Assembly: GCF_008064635.1 (NCBI RefSeq)
Contig: NZ_VRYZ01000002.1
Coordinates: forward strand, 434,001-498,000
Source: Parahaliea aestuarii
GTDB lineage: Bacteria > Pseudomonadota > Gammaproteobacteria > Pseudomonadales > Halieaceae
Direction: 5' to 3'
DNA: 64,000 nucleotides
Notes under the pieces: model-generated
Seen by the model: the letters and a program-made list of their open reading frames with translations, nothing else
The model's database searches: none
What the model was told of the DNA's origin: nothing
Translations under genes and position numbers: made by a program
In this document: positions 29,314 through 38,569 of the stretch, one piece after another
Position numbering within the stretch: the stretch's first letter is position 1
How the letters are laid out: each line of letters starts with the position of its first letter

Positions 29314-31202
29314 CTGGCGGGCGTATACCAGACCGGCGAGGTCCAGGCCCGCTCCTGCACCACCGGGCGGTGCTCGGCGGCACAGCAGTTGGCGAAGGCC
29401 TCGGGCACACTGTCGGGATCGTCGCAGCTCACCCCCGCGGCAATACACTGGCGCTGGCTCCAGCGGCAACTGGGATTTTCCACCACGCGTGAGTAGTAAT
29501 AGGCTGGCTGCTGCGGATTGAAGTCGGCATCCTGCCACACCGTGCACAACTCGGCGAAACCTTCGCCGTGAGTGGCGCAGGTCGCGGTGTCCACCCCGGC
29601 GCCGTTGCCGCCATCGCCCGCCACATCCAGCACCGTCTCGTGACGCTCGCCGTCGGCATCCAGCCAGCTTTTCACCATCTGCAGGCGTTGCAGCGGCATA
29701 CCCGGATGATCCGCGGTACCGCTATCCTGGCGCGCCGCCAGCAGGAAGGTTGGCCGGGCGGCGGCAGACGGTGGTGCCGCCAACTCCCCGCCCATCGGCA
29801 CCCCGCCGGCATAGGCCTGTTCTATGCGATCCTGCTGGTCACACAGGTTTTCGGGGTAGTCCCAGCCGGCAAAGAAGCGCGCCTCGATGCGCGGGCCGCT
29901 GGTACCGTAGGCCTCGCGGCGGCGCATGGCCCGGAACAGGGCATCGCGGCTGTTTTCTTCCGCCCACAGTACCGCCAGTCCGCCGGGGTTGTACTCCAGC
30001 TTGTCCGGCAGGCCGGGTGGAATTTCTTTGGCGGCGGGCACTCCCGCGCCGCCGTGGCCGAGAAAACGATCCTCCTCCACCGCACCCGGTGAGCCGAGGT
30101 GAGTGTCAGTGCTGGCGATAAAACCCTGCTGATAGGGATTGACCCCCAGTTGGCGCTCAATCTGCATGCCCTCCCCCAGCGCCTCGCGCAGGAAGCCGGT
30201 TTCCGGACCGGGCGGATTGTCAAAGCCGGAAATATTGTCGATGGGCTGCTGCTCGAAGGCGCAGAGTTCGTCCTGGGTGACGCCGGCCTGGTAGAAGCAC
30301 TCCGATGCTCCCTTGTGCTGCATGATCTCCGCCAGCGGCTCGAATTGCTTGCGCAGGCGCGCGTAATCCGCATCCATCGGACTCCCGTCGTCCTTCAGGC
30401 CACTGTACATGTAGCCGGCGCTGAGGTTGGCGTTGTGCGGTATCACCAGAGAGTCGCAGGCGCCGTCGGCGCTGTTGCACTGCTGGTCCAGGCTGTGCCA
30501 CAGGCTGGAGGCCGCCGGGCCATCGATAAAGCTGATCGGGCGCGGCGGCACCTCCGCATTGCGGAACACGACATTGCGATGCAGGTTGCCGCCGCTCTCC
30601 GCTTCGCCACCGGTCCACTCGTAACCGACAAAGGTAGTGAAGGAGCAGTCAGCACTGCGATCGTAGTGGGCTTCCGCGGCCTCCTGCATTTCCCGCCAGG
30701 GTCCCTTGGCTGCCTCCAGGCACAGTTCGTCGTTCTCGCCACACAAGCCGAGATGAGAGGCCTGAATGGAAGCCCAGGCATTGAACAGGTAGAAGGCACC
30801 CCGCGGCCAGTGGCGATACACCAGGCACTGCCAGCTGTTGTAGCCCTCCATGCCCGGCGTGTTGCACATGGCGACTTCGCCAATCAGCTCCGAGTGATCG
30901 GACACCATGGCAAAATCCAGCGGCCGGCGCAGTTGCAGGGAGCGCCGCCCCTCCCCCTCATCGGTCCAGGGCTGTATCGGCAGTTTCTCACCACGGGCGA
31001 AGGCGTAGGCCTGGGCCGGGGTGGTGCGAGTACCCTGGGTGCTGGCATCCAGCGAATAGCGGGTGTGCACGTGCAGATCGCCGAAAAAGGCCTGCTTCTG
31101 TGTCTGGTAGTCGCTGCAGGGCTGGCGCTGCTCGCTGTAGTCAGGTGCCGCCAATGACGGTGCCGCCAGCAGCGCCAGCAGCGCCGCAACTGGCGCTTTC
31201 AC
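29310..31202 (-). CDS. Exported DUF3604 protein
   Basis: A 630-residue protein with a signal peptide (VAALLALLAAPSLAAPD). The PHP-phosphoesterase-like opening FFGDLHVHTRYSLDA contains metal-binding His/Asp residues. DFAMVSDHSELIGE, VIPHNANLSAGYM and IASTDTHLGSPG then complete a DUF3604 metal site. Many Cys residues, including a CxxC-like cluster at the C-terminus, suggest disulfides in the periplasm. DUF3604 genes often sit near TonB receptors or catabolic genes in marine bacteria. Their substrate is unknown. It is divergent from kstD. Confidence 0.9.
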   Translation of the reverse strand: MKAPVAALLALLAAPSLAAPDYSEQRQPCSDYQTQKQAFFGDLHVHTRYSLDASTQGTRTTPAQAYAFARGEKLPIQPWTDEGEGRRSLQLRRPLDFAMVSDHSELIGEVAMCNTPGMEGYNSWQCLVYRHWPRGAFYLFNAWASIQASHLGLCGENDELCLEAAKGPWREMQEAAEAHYDRSADCSFTTFVGYEWTGGEAESGGNLHRNVVFRNAEVPPRPISFIDGPAASSLWHSLDQQCNSADGACDSLVIPHNANLSAGYMYSGLKDDGSPMDADYARLRKQFEPLAEIMQHKGASECFYQAGVTQDELCAFEQQPIDNISGFDNPPGPETGFLREALGEGMQIERQLGVNPYQQGFIASTDTHLGSPGAVEEDRFLGHGGAGVPAAKEIPPGLPDKLEYNPGGLAVLWAEENSRDALFRAMRRREAYGTSGPRIEARFFAGWDYPENLCDQQDRIEQAYAGGVPMGGELAAPPSAAARPTFLLAARQDSGTADHPGMPLQRLQMVKSWLDADGERHETVLDVAGDGGNGAGVDTATCATHGEGFAELCTVWQDADFNPQQPAYYYSRVVENPSCRWSQRQCIAAGVSCDDPDSVPEAFANCCAAEHRPVVQERAWTSPVWYTPAS

Positions 31203-31435
31203 AGCATTTTCCCTGTGCGCGCGGCGCCTGTGATCGCAGTGCGACTGAACTGACTATTCACCTTGTTATTCCTTGTATGTGTGACCTGAGCCGACCATAG
31301 GGCCGCCGGCAATACCCGTCAATCAGCAGGGCCGGAAAGTTAAACTGGCGAAAGGATTGTTTTTGCAACGCGTGTTCACACCCGCGCCACCGTGCTTCCA
31401 TGGGCGCCAACAGACGCAAGGCCCATAACGATAAG

Positions 31436-33142
31436 ATGACAGAGAAAGAACACGAGGTTGACTGGCTGGTAGCTGGCGCCGGAGCCGGCGGCATGACCGG
31501 CGCCGTCGTGGCCCACCAGCTCGGCGGCAGTGTGCTGCTGGTGGAGAAGGAAGCCGTCTACGGCGGCACCACCGCAAAGTCCGGCGGCGTGGCCTGGATA
31601 CCGGCCAACCACCGCCTGCCGGAATTCGGCATCGACGACAGCAGCGAAGATGCCTACCAGTATCTGCACGGCCTGATCGGCAACAGCGTGCCGGCCCCGC
31701 GGATACGGGCCTACGCCGAGCGCGCCAGCGAAATGCTGCGCTTCATGATGCAGCACAGTCACGTGCACTACACACCGCTACCCGCCTACATGGACTACTA
31801 CGACAGCGTGCCCGGCTACCAGTCCGGCGGCCGCTCCATGGATCCGGCGCCCATCCACATCCGCGCTCTGGGCGCGGCGGCCAGCAGCATGAGCCGGGAT
31901 CACTACACCGGCCTGCTGCTGCCCTTCAATGTATCGGTGGTGGAAGGCCGGCGCCTGCAGGAAATGGATTTCGGCGCCTACCTGCTCGGCGCCAGACTGG
32001 CGGCGCGCTACTACCTGGACCTGCCCGCCCGCCTGGCAAAGCGCGGCGATGACCGCCTCACCCTCGGCCCGGCGCTGGTGGCCCGCTTGCGCCGCTCGCT
32101 GCTGGATCGCGACATTCCCCTGTGGCTGAACACACCGGTGGCGGAATTGCTGTATGAAAACGGCCGCGTGTGCGGGGCCCGGGTGACACGCGAGGGCCAG
32201 CCGGTCACCGTGCGCGCAAAGCGCGGCGTGCTGCTGTGTACCGGCGGCTTTGCCCGCAACGCCGGCCTGCGCAAACAGTACCAGCCCCAGCCCTCCAGCG
32301 ATCGCTGGACGGCGGCCGCGCCGGGCGCTACCGGCGACGGCATTGCCCTCGGGGAAAAAGTGGATGCCGCGCTGGGTTTCATGGGCAGCGCCTGGTGGTC
32401 GCCCACCTACCTCCTGCCAGACGGCCGCAGCCTGGCGCTGATCTCCGGCAAATCCAATCCCGGCTCGATCATGGTCAACCGCCAGGGCAGGCGCTTTACC
32501 AATGAAGCCCAGCCCTACGAGGATGTGGTCAAGGACCAGTATGCCTCCGAGCAGCGCGGCGAAGGCGCCGTGCCCTGCTACCTGGTGTTCGATGCGACCT
32601 TCCGCGAGAAATATACCGCCGGGCATATCAAACCTTCGAAGATCACCCCCGACAGCCGGCTGCCACAGACGTACTTTGAAAACGGCCTGCTGAGCCGCGC
32701 CAATACCCTGTTCGAACTGGGGGCGCAGCTGGGCATGGACGGCCACGCCCTGGAGCAGACGGTGGCGGATTTCAACCACCATGCCCGCCTCGGCAAGGAC
32801 CCGCTGTTCGGCCGCGGGGACAGCCTGCACGACCGCTACTACGCCGACCCGAAGGTGCAGCCCAACCCCTCGCTGGCACCGCTGGAAAAAGGGCCCTACT
32901 ATGCCCTGCGCTGCGAACCCGGCGACCTCGACACCAAGGGCGGCCTGCTCTGCAATGAACACGCGCAGGTGCTGGACAGGAGCGGCGAGGTCATTCCCGG
33001 GCTCTACGCCGCCGGCAACGCCAGCGCCGCCGTCATGGGCGATACCTATCCCGGCGCCGGCTCCACCATTGGCTCCGCCATGACCTTCGCCTACATCGCC
33101 GCCCAACACGCCCTGGGCGCCACCGCAAAGGAATCACCATGA
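31436..33142 (+). CDS. kstD: 3-ketosteroid delta(1)-dehydrogenase
   Basis: FAD enzyme that introduces a 1,2-double bond into ring A of 3-ketosteroids. From the ATG at 31436 it has 568 residues; an ATG at 31400 is an alternative. Visible motifs are the N-terminal VDWLVAGAGAGGMTGA for the FAD ADP moiety and YGGTTAKSGGVAWIP. The C-terminal GLYAAGNASAAVMGDTYPGAG is highly characteristic of KstD and carries a catalytic Tyr-Gly region. Its stop overlaps the kshA start by 4 bp (ATGA), so the pair is translationally coupled. Related delta(4)-dehydrogenases are the main alternative. Confidence 0.88.
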   Translation: MTEKEHEVDWLVAGAGAGGMTGAVVAHQLGGSVLLVEKEAVYGGTTAKSGGVAWIPANHRLPEFGIDDSSEDAYQYLHGLIGNSVPAPRIRAYAERASEMLRFMMQHSHVHYTPLPAYMDYYDSVPGYQSGGRSMDPAPIHIRALGAAASSMSRDHYTGLLLPFNVSVVEGRRLQEMDFGAYLLGARLAARYYLDLPARLAKRGDDRLTLGPALVARLRRSLLDRDIPLWLNTPVAELLYENGRVCGARVTREGQPVTVRAKRGVLLCTGGFARNAGLRKQYQPQPSSDRWTAAAPGATGDGIALGEKVDAALGFMGSAWWSPTYLLPDGRSLALISGKSNPGSIMVNRQGRRFTNEAQPYEDVVKDQYASEQRGEGAVPCYLVFDATFREKYTAGHIKPSKITPDSRLPQTYFENGLLSRANTLFELGAQLGMDGHALEQTVADFNHHARLGKDPLFGRGDSLHDRYYADPKVQPNPSLAPLEKGPYYALRCEPGDLDTKGGLLCNEHAQVLDRSGEVIPGLYAAGNASAAVMGDTYPGAGSTIGSAMTFAYIAAQHALGATAKESP

Positions 33143-34191
33143 GCACCGATACAAGCAGCGGCAGCAAATACGCCTACCTGGAAGCGGGCCGCTATGCGCG
33201 CGGCTGGCACATCGTGCTGTTCTCCTCGGAGCTGGTACACGGTGAAATGAAGAGCTTTCACTACTTCGACCACGAGTTTGTCGCCTGGCGCGGCGCATCG
33301 GGCGAGGCCTTTGTGCTGGACGCCTACTGCCCCCACCTCGGCGCCCACCTGGCCAGCGACGGCGGCCGCATCTGCGGCGATGCCATCGCCTGCCCCTTTC
33401 ACGGCTGGGTGTTCCAGGGCAGCGGCGAATGTACGGAAATTCCCTACGCCAAACAGATTCCGCCGCGGGCGAAACACGCCCTGAAAAGCTGGCCGGTGAC
33501 CGAGCGCAACGGCTTCATCGCCATCTGGTACTGCCCCGAGGATTCCGCCCCGCTGGACTATCTTCCGGCCATCGACGACTGGGGCGCCGACAACTGGGGC
33601 GACTGGCAGTTCCAGCGCTCGCGCATCCGCGCCAAACCCTGCGATGTGATCGAGAATATCGTCGACATCGCCCACTTCCCTCACGTGCACGGCGGCAAGG
33701 TACAGTCCTTCGAGAACCACTTTGGCGATGTCACCGTGACACAGATTTCCAAGGTCAAGCGCGATCCTGAGGCGGGCATGATCACCCCGCCGGGCCTGCC
33801 CTTCGACCTGGTGGACGCACGCAACCAGGGCGCCGGCATGGAGGCGGACGCCTGGGGCGACGCCACCTACCACGGGCCGTCGATCATGTATTACTACACG
33901 GAGTCACGCAGCCCCGACATCAGCTTCAAGAGCTGGTGGGTGAACTACCACACCCCGGTCAACGACAGCGAAGTGGACCTCTGCTCCGCGGTGATCATGA
34001 GCAGCCTGACGGACGATCCACTGCCAGAGGAGTTCACCCGGCTCTACCCGTCGGTGGCCCACGCCGCCTTCGGGCAGGACGTGTTGATCTGGCAGGACAA
34101 GATGTACCGGGAAGATCCCATCCTCTGCGATGGCGACGGGCCGATCAACAAGTTGCGACGCTGGTACGAGCGCTTCTACCTACCGGCGTAA
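33139..34191 (+). CDS. kshA: Rieske oxygenase, 3-ketosteroid 9-alpha-hydroxylase (KshA) type
   Basis: Oxygenase component that would hydroxylate C9 of 3-ketosteroids; together with KstD this opens ring B. At 350 residues, the Rieske ligands are C64/H66 in YCPHLGAH and C85/H88 in CPFHGW. The mononuclear iron site is seen in ENIVDIAHFPHVHG (H179, H184). WWVNYHTPV and FGQDVLIWQDK in the C-terminal half also fit. The ferredoxin reductase KshB is not in the window. The overlap with kstD strongly supports the steroid assignment; other Rieske substrates cannot be excluded. Confidence 0.87.
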   Translation: MSTDTSSGSKYAYLEAGRYARGWHIVLFSSELVHGEMKSFHYFDHEFVAWRGASGEAFVLDAYCPHLGAHLASDGGRICGDAIACPFHGWVFQGSGECTEIPYAKQIPPRAKHALKSWPVTERNGFIAIWYCPEDSAPLDYLPAIDDWGADNWGDWQFQRSRIRAKPCDVIENIVDIAHFPHVHGGKVQSFENHFGDVTVTQISKVKRDPEAGMITPPGLPFDLVDARNQGAGMEADAWGDATYHGPSIMYYYTESRSPDISFKSWWVNYHTPVNDSEVDLCSAVIMSSLTDDPLPEEFTRLYPSVAHAAFGQDVLIWQDKMYREDPILCDGDGPINKLRRWYERFYLPA

Positions 34192-35001
34192 CTCGATATC
34201 GAAATAGCGCTGGATCATGGATTGGCTGCCGCTGGCAACCAGGCTGCCGTCCTCGGCGTACATGTAGATCGAGCCGTGGGCGAAACCGCGCGCGGAGCCG
34301 CTGATACGCACATCGCACAGCACCCATTCGGATGGCACCCGGCGCAGCACGCGCAGGGTATTGTCGAGACTGGTGCCGCCCCAGCCCATACCGAAAGCGG
34401 CGCTCAGGCAGGACGGTACAAAGTCCTCCAGCACCCCGAGAAAATCCGTGTTCAATGCCGCGCCCTCGCGGGCACGCGCCCACATCAGGGTGCGGCCGTC
34501 ATCACTGCGCCGGCCCTTCATGGGCAATGCGGCGAAGCTGTCCGGCGCGACCCGGATATCCAGACGATCCATTAACTTCGCCTCATCGGTGGGCCAGGCC
34601 GGCTGCGCCACGCAGTCCTCCGGCGCCGGCATTGACGGCATGACGGACCACTGGTCTTCAGGGATACCCTCGCGCTCACCGAGGGCGGCGGTGGCGGTAA
34701 GAATCGGGTTGCCGGCCACTTTCGCCATCACCCGTACCTGGCTCACATGAAAACCGCGATTGAGTTCCTCGACCTCGAGTTCCAGGGTATCGCCGATACG
34801 CGCGTAGGACAGGAACTGGGCGCTGACCCACACCGTCTCGCGCCCGGTGGTCAATTCCGCCGCCAGCGCCGCGGCGCCGAGCCCGACACCGCCGAACATG
34901 AATACATGGGGGCTGGCGCCCACACAGACATCGGCGGTAACCGGCATGCGCCAGCGGGTTTTGTTGCCGGTGGGTTCAAGGGTGAGGAATGGTGAAGACA
35001 A
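34180..35001 (-). CDS. Acyl-CoA thioesterase (TesB-like double hotdog)
   Basis: A 273-residue protein starting at a TTG (35001), with AGGGAG 8 bp upstream. The 45-residue upstream extension looks non-coding. It has two hotdog repeats: the first with FMFGGVGLGAAALAAE and VWVSAQFLSYARIGD, the second with FVPSCLSAAFGMGWGGTSLD and WVLCDVRISGSARGFAHGS. The C-terminal SGSQSMIQRYF is typical. The last 12 bases overlap the kshA 3' end tail-to-tail. It probably hydrolyses steroid side-chain or fatty acyl-CoA. Confidence 0.85.
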   Translation of the reverse strand: MSSPFLTLEPTGNKTRWRMPVTADVCVGASPHVFMFGGVGLGAAALAAELTTGRETVWVSAQFLSYARIGDTLELEVEELNRGFHVSQVRVMAKVAGNPILTATAALGEREGIPEDQWSVMPSMPAPEDCVAQPAWPTDEAKLMDRLDIRVAPDSFAALPMKGRRSDDGRTLMWARAREGAALNTDFLGVLEDFVPSCLSAAFGMGWGGTSLDNTLRVLRRVPSEWVLCDVRISGSARGFAHGSIYMYAEDGSLVASGSQSMIQRYFDIELRR

Positions 35002-35151
35002 GGTCAAAGCTCCCTGCAGGCAAAACGGCACATCATACAGGAAGCCTTGCTGGCAGAACGCTGTCGTCGCCCCTAGAATGGCCCGGGACCTGTTCGCATA
35101 GCGCGATGAGCGTCGCTTCTCTTTAAACACCGGCAACTACGGGTACATAAC

Positions 35152-36372
35152 ATGAAGAACACACCGTCATTCCTTCGCCCCCTGCTACTGACGGCGGCAC
35201 TGGGCAGCGCCTTCGCCCAGGCCGCGGGTGTCACCATCGGCGGCACCGACTCCGGCGAGCAGGCAGCGGGATTTACCGCCCTGTTTGCCGGCGACCGCTT
35301 CGAGAACTTCCGCCACATGGAGCGCTTTGTCCCGACCTCGGTCATGCCGCCGTCATCGAATCCCTGGCGACTTGGCGCAGCCGACAACTCGCTCAGCTAC
35401 AGCGGCGATTTCCTCGGCGAGGATACGTCGCTGGAGGACTTCATTGAGCTCTCCGACACTTCGGCCCTGCTGGTCATCAAGGACGGCAAAGTCATCTATG
35501 AACAGTATCGCCACGGCGACAGCGTCGACAGCCTGCACACCTCGTTTTCCGTCGCCAAATCCTTCACCTCCGCACTGCTGGGCATCGCCCTGGCTGAGGG
35601 AAAAATCGACAGCCTGGACGACCCAATCCGCAAGTACCTGCCGCAACTGGACAGCCCGACCTTCGACAACGTGACGATCAAGCATGTGCTGCAGATGTCC
35701 TCCGGGGTACGCTTTGACGAGACCTATACCGACCCGGAATCGGACATCAACCGCATGACTACCCTCGTGCCGCCGATGACCTACCTGGAGTACATCAACA
35801 CCCTCGACAGGGAGCACCCGCCCGGTACCTACAACCACTACGCCAGTATCAATACCCAGTTGCTGGGCATTCTGCTGGTACGGGTGACCGGCGAAAGTCT
35901 CACCGAATATATGAACAGCCGCCTTTGGCAGCCACTTGGCATGGAAAACAGGGGCCTGTGGACGCTGGATGGCGAGGGGCAGGAACTGGCGATGGGCGGC
36001 CTGGCCGCCAGCGCGCGGGATTACGCCAAGCTCGGCCTGCTCTATCTCAATGACGGCAAGCGCGGCGACCAGCGCATCCTGCCCGAGGGCTGGGTGCAGG
36101 CCTCAGTCACGCCAAACGAGCCCCACCTGATGCCGGGAGAGAACCCCGCCTCGTCCAGCGTATCGGGCTACCAGTACCAGTGGTGGACACCCAGGAACTG
36201 GGATGGCGACTACCTCGCCCGGGGCATCTGGGGCCAGAATATCTACGTTCATCCTGGCAACCGGGTAGTGATCGTCAAACTGGCGGCGGACCAGAAGAAC
36301 TTCGACCCCCGATACAAGCTGGCCTACATCGACTACCTCCAGGACATCGCCCAGTCACTGGGCGCCGACTGA
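35152..36372 (+). CDS. Exported serine hydrolase, beta-lactamase fold
   Basis: A 406-residue protein with a signal peptide (LRPLLLTAALGSAFAQAAG). The nucleophile is S133 of the SxxK motif (SFSVAKSF). The Tyr motif is in GTYNHYAS (about residue 228) and a KTG-equivalent region lies late in the protein. The family (class C-like, 6-aminohexanoate-dimer hydrolase/EstB type) cleaves esters or amides rather than beta-lactams. It is divergent from the thioesterase gene. The substrate is unknown. Confidence 0.87.
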   Translation: MKNTPSFLRPLLLTAALGSAFAQAAGVTIGGTDSGEQAAGFTALFAGDRFENFRHMERFVPTSVMPPSSNPWRLGAADNSLSYSGDFLGEDTSLEDFIELSDTSALLVIKDGKVIYEQYRHGDSVDSLHTSFSVAKSFTSALLGIALAEGKIDSLDDPIRKYLPQLDSPTFDNVTIKHVLQMSSGVRFDETYTDPESDINRMTTLVPPMTYLEYINTLDREHPPGTYNHYASINTQLLGILLVRVTGESLTEYMNSRLWQPLGMENRGLWTLDGEGQELAMGGLAASARDYAKLGLLYLNDGKRGDQRILPEGWVQASVTPNEPHLMPGENPASSSVSGYQYQWWTPRNWDGDYLARGIWGQNIYVHPGNRVVIVKLAADQKNFDPRYKLAYIDYLQDIAQSLGAD

Positions 36373-36376
36373 TGCC

Positions 36377-36832
36377 TCAGCCGGAGGCGTACAGGGCCTC
36401 GCAGCGCGCCTTCAAATCATAGGCGCAGCGATTGAAGCCCTGCTCCACCGGCTTCGCCATTGCCTCCATCATCCCGGCGGCCTCCGGGCCGCCGAATTCG
36501 TCAAAAGATACGTAGGAACAGCGGTGCTCGCCCAGCGGCGTGATGACCTGGGTGCGCACAGCGTGAATAGGGTCTTCCGGCCGGTTCTCCATGCGCCAGG
36601 CGACCACGCGCTCCGGTTCAATGCGGCAGATATACTCCACCTGTTCCTGCAGGCCGAAGCCGAGGTCCACCTGCATGCGAATGGGCGTATCCAGCACCAG
36701 TTCCGCCTCGGCCACCGGGCAGAAGGTGTTCCACTCGCCGTAGCGCTCAAAGTCCACCAGCACCTGCCACACCAGGGCAGCCGGAGCGTCGATCTCCACC
36801 ACATCCGAACTCACCGTCATGCCTTCAATCAT
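36377..36832 (-). CDS. SRPBCC (START/Bet v1-fold) domain protein
   Basis: A 151-residue single-domain protein. VVEIDAPAALVWQVLVDFERYGEWNTF is the diagnostic N-terminal strand-helix pattern. The later PERVVAWRMENRPE and CSYVSFDEFGG complete the fold, which forms a hydrophobic ligand cavity. The start at 36832 has GGGAGA upstream. It converges with the serine hydrolase, 4 bp apart. Such proteins bind lipids or polyketides; a steroid ligand would fit the neighbourhood but is not shown. Confidence 0.87.
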   Translation of the reverse strand: MIEGMTVSSDVVEIDAPAALVWQVLVDFERYGEWNTFCPVAEAELVLDTPIRMQVDLGFGLQEQVEYICRIEPERVVAWRMENRPEDPIHAVRTQVITPLGEHRCSYVSFDEFGGPEAAGMMEAMAKPVEQGFNRCAYDLKARCEALYASG

Positions 36833-37042
36833 CGCCCATCTCCCTGTTATCGATGCGGCTGATACTGCGCCCGCTTGCAGCGGGGGTAAAGGCCGGCAGC
36901 CGCAGGCGGCAGCCCTGGTTCAGACAATTGAATCGACAACCATTGAACACTCGGGAGGGGGTTGCTGGACACATGCGTCCTGTTCATGCCGGAGATCGCC
37001 GGGGATACTCCAGCACAACATAAGGACAGGAAACGCCCGAAC

Positions 37043-38569
37043 ATGCTCTGCCACCACTTCCGCGCCACCTGCACGCTATGGATCGCTGTCACTGCACTTT
37101 GCCTCGCCGTCGCGGCCGCCCCGCTGAAGGCGGCGCACGGCGACCTCAGCGCCAGCGGCATCAGCGCCGACCTGACGCCGGCACAGATCAGCGAACTCAC
37201 TGCCGAGGCCTACTACTGGGGTCTCAATATCGCCGGTTTCTATGAGCTGCGCTATCTCTATACCCAGCTCGCCGACGAGCGCAATCCCATCTACACCGGT
37301 ATCAACCGCCTGAACCCCCTGTACAAGTTGATGGATGCCAGGGACCGCTATGCCACCACGGTCAATGCCTCGACGCTGTACTCGGGCGGCATGTTCGACG
37401 TATCGCAGGAGCCGGTGGTGCTGGAAACCACAGCCATTGCCCCGGGCCGTTACTGGAGCCTGCAGACCGTGGACCAGTACGCCCGCTGGTTCCTGCTGGC
37501 CGGCCCGCAGTTCACCGGCAGTCACGCCCAGCGCTACCTGATTGTCGGCCCCGACTGGCAGGGTGCGCTACCACCGGAATTTGCCTCCACCCAGATTATC
37601 CAGGCGCCCTCGGCGGCCTTCTCCGCCACCCTGCGGGTGGCAGTCCTCGATCGCAACGACCCCGAAGACCTGGCGGGGGCGCGGCAGGTGGTGGACAGTT
37701 TCAGTGCCGGCCCGCTGTCGCTGTGGCGGGAACACGGCGGCGCGTTTCCGCCGCTGGCAGAGCAACCGAAAATTCGCGCGGACTACCGCAGCTTCCCGCG
37801 CATGGCCATGATTGGCGACATCGGCAAATCGATGACCGGGGTGGACCTGTTGCAACTGCTGAGCCTGGCGGTCAACGACAGCGCCATGACCCTGCAGCGG
37901 GATTCGCAGCGGGAAACCAGCACCCTGAAGCGCCTCGCCGCCCTGGGCATCGCGCCCGGCAAGCGCTTCGACCCATCGACTCTCAGCGCCGCCCAGCGCG
38001 ACGCGGTGAATGCCGGCTATCGCGACGCCCGCCCGGTGGCGCGCGCGGCGATGGCAGCGGCCCTGGTGGACATGAACGGCTGGCAACTGCAGTCCAGTCT
38101 GTTCTACGACGATCTCGATTACCGCGGCCGCGCCGGCGCCCAGGACGTGGCCTGGGGCAGCCCGGTGCACTACCAGTCACACAGCATCGCCTACCTGTTT
38201 GACGACAGCGAAGGCCGCCCCCTGGACAGCGACCACCGCTACACCCTGAGCTTCGATGTCGACCAGCTGCCGCCGGTCACCGAGTTCTGGGAACTGCCGG
38301 TGTACGACGCCCAGGGCTACCTGGTGGACAACGCCATCGACCGCTACAACGCCACCAGCTACCAGTACCAGGCCGGGGACTACCACGTGGAGGACGGCAA
38401 ACTGGTGTTCTACCTGCAGCGGGAGGCGCCCACCGACCCCGACCAGCAGCGCAACTGGCTGCCCCTGCCGGCCGCGGGTGGCTTCCAGTTCGCGGCCCGC
38501 TTCTACGGCCCCATGGCGCCGCTGATCGACGGCCGCTACGCCATGCCTCAGGTCGTGCGGGTCGACTGA
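37043..38569 (+). CDS. Exported DUF1254/DUF1214 protein
   Basis: A 508-residue protein from ATG 37043 with a signal peptide (LWIAVTALCLAVAAAPLKAAHG). The N-terminal DUF1254 region has EAYYWGLNIAGFYELRYLYT. The C-terminal DUF1214 region contains YRYTLSFDVDQLPPV-type sequence, FWELPVYDAQGYLVDN and the ending PLIDGRYAMPQV. These domains occur together in uncharacterised, often large, outer-compartment proteins. The 3' end overlaps the convergent AraC gene by 22 bp. A DUF1214-only relative is encoded at 41281. Confidence 0.88.
   Translation: MLCHHFRATCTLWIAVTALCLAVAAAPLKAAHGDLSASGISADLTPAQISELTAEAYYWGLNIAGFYELRYLYTQLADERNPIYTGINRLNPLYKLMDARDRYATTVNASTLYSGGMFDVSQEPVVLETTAIAPGRYWSLQTVDQYARWFLLAGPQFTGSHAQRYLIVGPDWQGALPPEFASTQIIQAPSAAFSATLRVAVLDRNDPEDLAGARQVVDSFSAGPLSLWREHGGAFPPLAEQPKIRADYRSFPRMAMIGDIGKSMTGVDLLQLLSLAVNDSAMTLQRDSQRETSTLKRLAALGIAPGKRFDPSTLSAAQRDAVNAGYRDARPVARAAMAAALVDMNGWQLQSSLFYDDLDYRGRAGAQDVAWGSPVHYQSHSIAYLFDDSEGRPLDSDHRYTLSFDVDQLPPVTEFWELPVYDAQGYLVDNAIDRYNATSYQYQAGDYHVEDGKLVFYLQREAPTDPDQQRNWLPLPAAGGFQFAARFYGPMAPLIDGRYAMPQVVRVD

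Noticed and set aside
29310-31202. Iron- or siderophore-related role for the DUF3604 gene because a Fur box lies in the region
   Set aside because: The Fur-like site is 2.5 kb away, beyond two other genes, and is not upstream of this gene.
35152-36372. Antibiotic-resistance beta-lactamase
   Set aside because: SxxK is present, but the family pattern and the catabolic context fit EstB/6-aminohexanoate-dimer hydrolase-like esterases rather than AmpC.
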